From NCBI RefSeq assembly GCF_001046895.1, contig NZ_CAQI01000025.1, positions 148,564 to 212,563 on the forward strand: 64,000 bases of DNA. Reading direction: 5' to 3'. Source of the DNA: Pseudarthrobacter siccitolerans (GTDB lineage Bacteria > Actinomycetota > Actinomycetes > Actinomycetales > Micrococcaceae). The first letter of the stretch is position 1; each line of letters opens with the position of its first letter. A model generated the notes under the pieces. The model was given only the letters and a program-made list of their open reading frames with translations. It searched no databases and was not told the DNA's origin. Below, piece by piece: positions 58,843 through 64,000 of this stretch. The translations under genes and the position numbers were made by a program.

Positions 58843-61095
58843 TTAATGGATCTCGAGCCCTGAAGCTGTCTTGCCGGTTGAAACAGTCTTGCCCGCCGAA
58901 ACAGAGGATGCTGTATCCGGTAACGGGGGTGCTTTGTGCTGTGCGACCAGCGCGAGGGAAGCCGATACCGAATGGTCGGGTTTCTCCGGGGGCCGGGTGT
59001 AGGCCCGAAGCACCAACAGGGATTTCGCGGCGAGTTCCACCGTTCCCCCGGCATGGAGGAGGCCGGTATCCGCGTGCTCTCCGGCAGTATCGATCAGCTG
59101 TTCCCAGCTGGGGGAGTACTCGGCGCTGGGCAGGGTAAACACCACTGGCTCGTCCCCTGAATTGCAGTACACCAGGAAGTTGTGGTCGTTGATGATCCGG
59201 CCCCGGTGGTCTTTCCCGATGGCGGCTCCGTTGTAGAACACCCCAAGGGCGCGGGCCAGGGGGTTGTCCCAGTCCTCCGGCACCATGGCCGAGGCGTCCT
59301 TGTCGAGCCACACGATATCCGGCAGCGGCTGCCCGATGCCGCGTCGCACTGGCCTGCCTTCGAAGAACCTGTTGCGGCGGAAAGTGGGATGCTCCCGGCG
59401 CAATTCGCTGACGGCGGCGAGGAATTCGGTGAGGGGCTGGTCGGCTGCCTCCCAGTCAATCCAGGACAGAGGCGAGTCCTGGCAGTAAGCGTTGTTGTTT
59501 CCCAACTGGGTGCGCCCCAGTTCGTCGCCGTGCAGGACCATGGGGACGCCCTGCGAAAGGAGGAGTGTGGCGAGCAGGTTGCGCTGCTGGCGGGCCCGCA
59601 ATGCAAGGATGCCACGGTCTGAAGTAGGACCCTCCACGCCGCAGTTCCACGAGCGGTTGTGGGATTCGCCGTCGTTGTTGTTTTCGCCGTTGGCCTCGTT
59701 GTGCTTGGCGTTGTAGGAGACCAGGTCGCGCAGGGTGAAGCCGTCGTGGGCGGTGACGAAGTTGACGGACGCCACGGGCCGCCGGCCGGAGCTTTCGTAC
59801 AGGTCGGCCGAACCAGCAAGGCGGGACGCAAATTCGCCCAGCGTGGCCGGGGCGCCACGCCAGAAGTCGCGGACGGCATCGCGGTATTTCCCGTTCCATT
59901 CCGTCCACAGCGGCGGAAAGTTCCCCACCTGGTATCCGCCCGGCCCCACATCCCAGGGCTCAGCGATGAGCTTCACCTGGGAGACCACCGGATCCTGCTG
60001 GACAAGGTCGAAGAAACTGGACAGCCGGTCCACCTCGTAAAACTCCCGTGCCAAGGCGGAGGCGAGGTCAAAGCGGAACCCGTCCACATGCATCTCAAGC
60101 ACCCAGTACCGGAGCGAATCCATGAGCAGTTGCAGGGCATGCGGGTGGCGGACGTTGATGGTGTTGCCGGTGCCGGTGTAGTCCAGGTAGTGCTGCTTGT
60201 CATGGTCCACCAGCCGGTAGTACGCCTGGTTGTCGATGCCCTTGAAGGACAGCGTGGGTCCCAGATGGTTCCCTTCCGCTGTGTGGTTATAGACGACGTC
60301 GAGAATCACTTCGATGCCTGCGGCATGAAGGGACCGGACCATCGCCTTGAATTCCTGAACCTGCTGCCCCGGTTTGGTGCTGGAGCTGTAGCTCTCGTGC
60401 GGCGCGAAGAATCCGATGGTGTTGTAGCCCCAGTAGTTGCTCAGCCCTTTCTCTTTCAGGGTGCTGTCCTGGACAAACTGGTGCACCGGCATCAGCTCAA
60501 TGGCCGTGACGCCCAGCTTTTTCAGGTGTTCGATCACCGCGGGGTGCGCGATGCCGGCATAGGTTCCCCGTTCGCGGGCGGGCACCTCCGGGTGGGTCAT
60601 GGTCAGGCCCTTCACGTGGGCCTCGTAGATCAGGCTGTCGCTGTAGGGGATCCGCGGCGGGCGGTCGTGCTGCCAGTCGAAAAAGGGGCTGATCACCACG
60701 GAGCGCATGGTGTTCGGTGCAGAGTCCTCAGTGTTGAAGGATGCCGGATCGCCGAAGTTGTAGGAGAACATCGGCTGGCCCCAGGTGATCTCGCCGCTGA
60801 AGGCTTTGGCATAAGGGTCCAGCAGCAGCTTGTTGGGATTGAAGCGTTGGCCGGCGGCGGGATCGTAAGCGCCCTCCATCCGGTACGCATACAGTTGGCC
60901 CGGCAAAACGTGGGGCAGGTAGCAGTGCCAGACGAAGGCGTCCACGGCTTCCAGCCGGATGCGTTGTTCGGTGCCGTCCTCGTCGAACAGGCACAGGTGC
61001 ACCGCGCTCGCTGCCTCGCTGAACACGGCAAAGTTCGTGCCGCTTCCGTCGTACGTGGCACCCAGCGGATAGGGGCTCCCCGTCCAGACTTCCAT
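58843..61095 (-). CDS. glgX: Glycogen debranching enzyme GlgX
   Basis: 750 residues, ATG at 61095 with GGAGGCGGAC upstream. A CBM48 domain (about 1-110, MEVWTGSPYPLGATYDGSGT, VFSEAASAVHLCLFDEDG) precedes the GH13 barrel with VILDVVYNHTAEG, DGFRFDLASALAREF, IAEPWDVGPGGYQ and FVTAHDGFTLRDL. These hold the catalytic aspartate, glutamate and aspartate. It removes alpha-1,6 branches. The C-terminal tail after about residue 715 is low complexity. Confidence 0.95.
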   Translation of the reverse strand: MEVWTGSPYPLGATYDGSGTNFAVFSEAASAVHLCLFDEDGTEQRIRLEAVDAFVWHCYLPHVLPGQLYAYRMEGAYDPAAGQRFNPNKLLLDPYAKAFSGEITWGQPMFSYNFGDPASFNTEDSAPNTMRSVVISPFFDWQHDRPPRIPYSDSLIYEAHVKGLTMTHPEVPARERGTYAGIAHPAVIEHLKKLGVTAIELMPVHQFVQDSTLKEKGLSNYWGYNTIGFFAPHESYSSSTKPGQQVQEFKAMVRSLHAAGIEVILDVVYNHTAEGNHLGPTLSFKGIDNQAYYRLVDHDKQHYLDYTGTGNTINVRHPHALQLLMDSLRYWVLEMHVDGFRFDLASALAREFYEVDRLSSFFDLVQQDPVVSQVKLIAEPWDVGPGGYQVGNFPPLWTEWNGKYRDAVRDFWRGAPATLGEFASRLAGSADLYESSGRRPVASVNFVTAHDGFTLRDLVSYNAKHNEANGENNNDGESHNRSWNCGVEGPTSDRGILALRARQQRNLLATLLLSQGVPMVLHGDELGRTQLGNNNAYCQDSPLSWIDWEAADQPLTEFLAAVSELRREHPTFRRNRFFEGRPVRRGIGQPLPDIVWLDKDASAMVPEDWDNPLARALGVFYNGAAIGKDHRGRIINDHNFLVYCNSGDEPVVFTLPSAEYSPSWEQLIDTAGEHADTGLLHAGGTVELAAKSLLVLRAYTRPPEKPDHSVSASLALVAQHKAPPLPDTASSVSAGKTVSTGKTASGLEIH

Positions 61096-61154
61096 GTCCG
61101 CCTCCATCCCGAAGAAGAAACACCATCGAACCACAATGGTTCCCATTCTTACCG

Positions 61155-61245
61155 GAGGGTAGGACAAGGGCGCTTACTGAGGGTAGGACAAGGGCGCTTA
61201 CTGAGGGTAGGACAACGGCGGCTTGCTGGAGGTAGGACAAGGGTG
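61155..61245. repeat. Four tandem copies of a 24-bp unit
   Basis: Units built on GAGGGTAGGACAAGGGCGCT are repeated directly with only small changes, the last copies being more diverged. They sit between the glgX start and the monooxygenase-like gene. There are no spacers, so it is a short tandem repeat and not a CRISPR array. Confidence 0.75.
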
Positions 61246-61387
61246 CGACGGCGGCGCAAAGGCCGATGCCGCCGTCGTGAGCCTGCTGTGCCAGCCCCTG
61301 ATGAGTCGACTCTGCTAGCCCCTGATGATGGGGATGGTGCGGTGTGCATTCCCTGGTTCTGTCGGCCCCTTGCTGCACACTGTCCCC

Positions 61388-61687
61388 ATGACCTTTGCGA
61401 ATGTCGGAAGCCTTGGAACCAAACCCGGCCAGCGGGACGCCGTAGTGTCCATCCTCCTCCGGCCCATGCCGGGGTTGAAGGAGGCCGGATGCCTGCTGTA
61501 CGAGGTAGGCGTGAACGACGAGGCGCCGGACACGGTGTTCGTGTGTGAACTGTGGGAATCGCCGGAAGCACACCGGGCGTCGCTGCAGCTGGACAGCGTC
61601 CGGGCGGCCATCGCCGAGGCGATGCCCCTGCTCTCCGGTGAGATGGGCGGCAACCAGTTCACGGTGCTGGGGTCCCCGCTGCGCTGA
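61388..61687 (+). CDS. Antibiotic biosynthesis monooxygenase (ABM)-domain protein
   Basis: 99 residues, ATG at 61388. MTFANVGSLGTKPGQRDAVV, then CLLYEVGVNDEAPDTVFVCE and LWESPEAHRASLQLDSVRAA. A dimeric ferredoxin-like barrel; members range from quinol monooxygenases to heme-degrading proteins. Substrate unknown. Confidence 0.87.
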   Translation: MTFANVGSLGTKPGQRDAVVSILLRPMPGLKEAGCLLYEVGVNDEAPDTVFVCELWESPEAHRASLQLDSVRAAIAEAMPLLSGEMGGNQFTVLGSPLR

Positions 61688-61869
61688 CGGGGGCTTCTGC
61701 GTGCGTTGAGTCCTGTTGTCCCTGTGCATCACCCTTGTGCATCACCCCTGTGCCTCCTGCCTGCCAACGGCTAGGCTGACCGGCGTCGACTGGACAGCCT
61801 TCCGGCTCACCAGCGATGGAACACCGGCTCATGCCGACTGCACACTGACAAACGGGGTAAGGGAGACAC

Positions 61870-62805
61870 ATGAAACCGCTGCCTGCACTTGAGCTTGTTA
61901 CCCGCCTGGAGGATGCCGACTGGCTGGATCCGCTGGCTAAGAAGGTCCGGAAGATCGTCAAGCGCACTATCCGTCCGCAGTGGGCGCGTGACATCCTGCA
62001 CGGAGTGCCCATCGGACACCCGGTTCATCCGCTGGCTGTTCAGGTCCCGCTGGGAGCATGGATTTCGGCGGCAGTCCTGGACGCCCTCCCTGGCAATGAC
62101 AAGGCGGCCAGTGTACTTATCGGCGTGGGAAGCGCGTCTGCCGTGCCCTCCGCGCTGGCCGGTTTTATGGACTGGTCGCAGCTGCACAGCCAGCAGCAGC
62201 GGGTGGGGCTGGTCCACGCAACCGCCAACATTACTGCTGTCAGCCTCTACACCGCGTCGCTGGTGGCGCGTGTCCAGGGCCGCCAGGGTGCGGGCAAAGT
62301 GCTCGCCTACCTGGGCTTGGGGGTAGTCAGCTTTGGCGGCTTCCTGGGCGGCCACCTCAGCTATCGCCAGGCCGCCGGCGTAAACCACACCGAGGATGTT
62401 CCGCACCGTTTCCCGAGCGGGTGGCAGCCACTCGCGCCGCTGGAAGACCTGCCGGACGGGAAGCTCCACCAGCGGACAGTTGCTGGGCTCCCGCTGCTTG
62501 TGTTCCGGGAAGCGGAAACTGTCAACGTGCTGTCCGACGTCTGCAGCCACCTCTCCGGACCACTGCATGAGGGAAAGCTCAAAGGCGGCCGCGTGGCGGA
62601 CAACTCAGCTGGGGCTGGCGGATCTGCGGGTACCGGCGGATCTGCCGGTAGTGGCGAACCCTGCGTCGTGTGCCCGTGGCACGGCAGCACGTTCTCGCTG
62701 CGGACGGGCGAGGTGCAGGCCGGGCCAGCCACGTCCCGGCAGCCGCGGTTTGAAACCCGGGTCACCGGCGGGCTCGTGGAAGTGAACCTTCCCGGCGCTG
62801 ACTGA
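61870..62805 (+). CDS. Rieske [2Fe-2S] protein fused to DUF2231 membrane domain
   Basis: 311 residues. Residues about 45-175 form a four-helix DUF2231 domain (GHPVHPLAVQVPLGAWISAA). The C-terminal Rieske domain (about 195-308) has VNVLSDVCSHLSGPLHEG and EPCVVCPWHGSTFSLRTGEV, giving the CxH and CxxH ligands. Between them lies a glycine/serine/alanine insert of about 20 residues (AGAGGSAGTGGSAGSG), which lengthens the loop between the ligands. Likely an electron-transfer or sensor membrane protein. Start ATG with GGGAGACAC upstream. Confidence 0.88.
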   Translation: MKPLPALELVTRLEDADWLDPLAKKVRKIVKRTIRPQWARDILHGVPIGHPVHPLAVQVPLGAWISAAVLDALPGNDKAASVLIGVGSASAVPSALAGFMDWSQLHSQQQRVGLVHATANITAVSLYTASLVARVQGRQGAGKVLAYLGLGVVSFGGFLGGHLSYRQAAGVNHTEDVPHRFPSGWQPLAPLEDLPDGKLHQRTVAGLPLLVFREAETVNVLSDVCSHLSGPLHEGKLKGGRVADNSAGAGGSAGTGGSAGSGEPCVVCPWHGSTFSLRTGEVQAGPATSRQPRFETRVTGGLVEVNLPGAD

Positions 62806-62905
62806 ATGAATGTGCCGACTGAATGAATGTGCTGACCGAATGTTCCGGCGGAGCTGAGGTTTTCGGACGGCTTCGGATGCCGAGCGATTCAGCTGGCACG
62901 CGGCT

Positions 62906-64000
62906 TCAGGAGTTGACCATGTCCCACTCCCGCTTCCGCTGCCACTCATTGAGCGGGTCTTTGGGCAGTTCTGGCGCGTGGGCGTAGAAGTCGTCCCAGA
63001 TGGGATCGTCGGGCGAGAAGTCGTAGGGATCCTCGAGGTTGTCATCGACTGGCTCGGCAAAGGGCGGGTTAAAGTCCGGGAAGTCCATGGATCCAGTTGA
63101 TTGTGTTGCGGGTGGATCTTGCGCAGGCGTCAGGAACCCGGTCGTGTCGGTTGCACGGGTCAGGAGTCCCCGTGGACCGGCAGGGCGACCGGGCTTTTCC
63201 GTTGCACGGTTCGGGGGCCCGGCTGTGTCGGTTGCAGGGGTCAGGAGTCCTGGTGGCCAGTGGGGTGGTTCGTGGTCGGGTTGTTCGGCTTTGTAGTGGC
63301 GGCCGGTGGGTGAGGTCCAGCCGGGCGGTTCGGTTGCGGTGGCTGGTGTGGGTGTCCAGCCGGTGTTGTGTTTGAGGTGGTGGTGCTTTGGGCAGAGTTG
63401 GGCCAGGTTGCTGATCCCCGTGTTGCCGCCATCCTTCCATGCTTGAAGGTGGTCCGCCTCGTTGTCCAGGGAGGGGTTGTTGCAGCCGGGGAAGGTGCAT
63501 TTTCCGTCCCTGAGCTGCAGTGCTTTTTTCATGGGTTTGGTGAGCCTGTAGCTGGTACGGCCGATTTCCAGCGGTGCCCCGTCCCGGGGGTCGACCAGGA
63601 CCCGGTAGAACGAGCTGGCACCGTTGGCGACGAGTTCGCGGGCCATGGAGGCGGGGATCGGACCGTAGCCGTCCAGGGTTGCCGGTTCATCCGTGATGTC
63701 GAATAGGGCGAGTACCGGCACGGTGACCAGGACGTCCGCCTTGGGTACCGGGACGTTGCCGAGGTCCGCGTACCCGTTGCCGGCGGTAGCTGGGTGCTCT
63801 GGGGTGCCGGAGGCCTCGCGGTCGGCGGTAGCGGCGGTAATCGAGTCATTGACGTCAGCCGCGGCCAGCGAAGCCAGCCCGATCATGTCCTGGTCGCCGC
63901 CTTCGGTGGTCACCGCGCTGCCTTCACCCGTGTCGCCTTGTCCTGGGTTGCCTTCACCCGGGTTGCCTTGACCTGTGCTGGTTCCGTTGGTGCTGGTTCC
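62906..64000 (-). CDS. DUF222/HNH endonuclease-domain protein, N-terminus cut by window
   Basis: The frame is open from 64000, so the protein continues beyond the window; at least 364 residues are visible. The upstream part is a Gly/Asn/Gln/Thr-rich linker, followed by the end of the DUF222 domain (PVLALFDITDEPATLDGYGP) and an HNH core: CTFPGCNNPSLDNEADHLQA, GGNTGISNLAQLCPKHHHLK. The C-terminal tail holds imperfect RATD-repeats (LLTPATDT, LLTRATDT, FLTPAQDP). This family (13E12-like) is multi-copy in Arthrobacter genomes; its role is unclear. Confidence 0.88.
   Translation of the reverse strand, partial: GTSTNGTSTGQGNPGEGNPGQGDTGEGSAVTTEGGDQDMIGLASLAAADVNDSITAATADREASGTPEHPATAGNGYADLGNVPVPKADVLVTVPVLALFDITDEPATLDGYGPIPASMARELVANGASSFYRVLVDPRDGAPLEIGRTSYRLTKPMKKALQLRDGKCTFPGCNNPSLDNEADHLQAWKDGGNTGISNLAQLCPKHHHLKHNTGWTPTPATATEPPGWTSPTGRHYKAEQPDHEPPHWPPGLLTPATDTAGPPNRATEKPGRPAGPRGLLTRATDTTGFLTPAQDPPATQSTGSMDFPDFNPPFAEPVDDNLEDPYDFSPDDPIWDDFYAHAPELPKDPLNEWQRKREWDMVNS

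Noticed and set aside
61155..61245. Possible CRISPR array
   Set aside because: The 24-bp units are directly adjacent with no unique spacers, and no cas genes are present.
59659..61548. A 629-residue plus-strand open frame opposite glgX
   Set aside because: It is antisense to glgX, and no domain can be seen; its end runs into the tandem repeats at 61155-61245.

Overview
The window is high-GC actinobacterial DNA. Gene content and order (mod operon, DUF3073, septum-formation protein, purF-purM, HspR-type operator at clpB, DUF222/HNH protein, glyoxylate/allantoin genes) suggest a Micrococcaceae genome of the Arthrobacter/Pseudarthrobacter type. That assignment is inference from family knowledge; no 16S or tRNA gene was seen.

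Region 1 (1 to about 20,600) is the right-hand part of a siphovirus-type prophage, read almost entirely on the minus strand. From right to left: serine integrase, a long run of small overlapping early genes, a zinc-finger protein, an HNH nuclease, terminase small and large subunits, portal, a MuF-type capsid protein carrying an ADP-ribosyltransferase (ART) toxin-like domain, a small possible immunity gene, scaffold, major capsid protein, head-tail connectors, tail terminator, major tail protein, tail-assembly chaperones joined by a -1 frameshift site (GGGAAAC), and the tape measure protein, cut by the window edge. Two plus-strand islands sit against the direction of the phage genes beside the HNH gene: a membrane/coiled-coil protein, and a thioredoxin-like plus zinc-ribbon pair. 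Non-coding phage DNA is rich in structure: ten exact copies of GTGTAAAC, a 103-bp nested palindrome, a cluster of DnaA-box-like repeats, and conserved leader elements.

Region 2 (20,715 to 35,145): molybdate regulator and ABC transporter (modABC), YciI-like protein, clpB with a HAIR operator, a septum-formation protein, DUF3073, and a five-gene leftward operon (two ABC ATPases, MFS exporter, lipoprotein binding protein, fused double permease) behind a Zur/Fur-like box. The last resembles an opine-metallophore (Cnt-type) transport operon without its biosynthesis genes.

Region 3 (35,297 to 48,458): purM and purF, urate catabolism uraD-uraH, a GAF histidine kinase, and a four-gene unit in which a cellulose-synthase-like glycosyltransferase lies inside a partner-switching module (response regulator/PP2C phosphatase, STAS, RsbW-like kinase). 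Small proteins, an acetyltransferase and an MFS transporter follow.

Region 4 (48,622 to 64,000): peroxiredoxin, winged-helix regulator, then the leftward operon hyi-glxR-gcl-glycerate kinase-allB, which sends allantoin and glyoxylate into central metabolism. Paired 15-bp palindromes 21 bp apart upstream of both hyi and uraD point to one shared regulator. The window ends with a secreted protein, a cupin, a membrane protein, glgX, a monooxygenase-like protein, a Rieske/DUF2231 protein and the C-terminal part of a DUF222/HNH protein.
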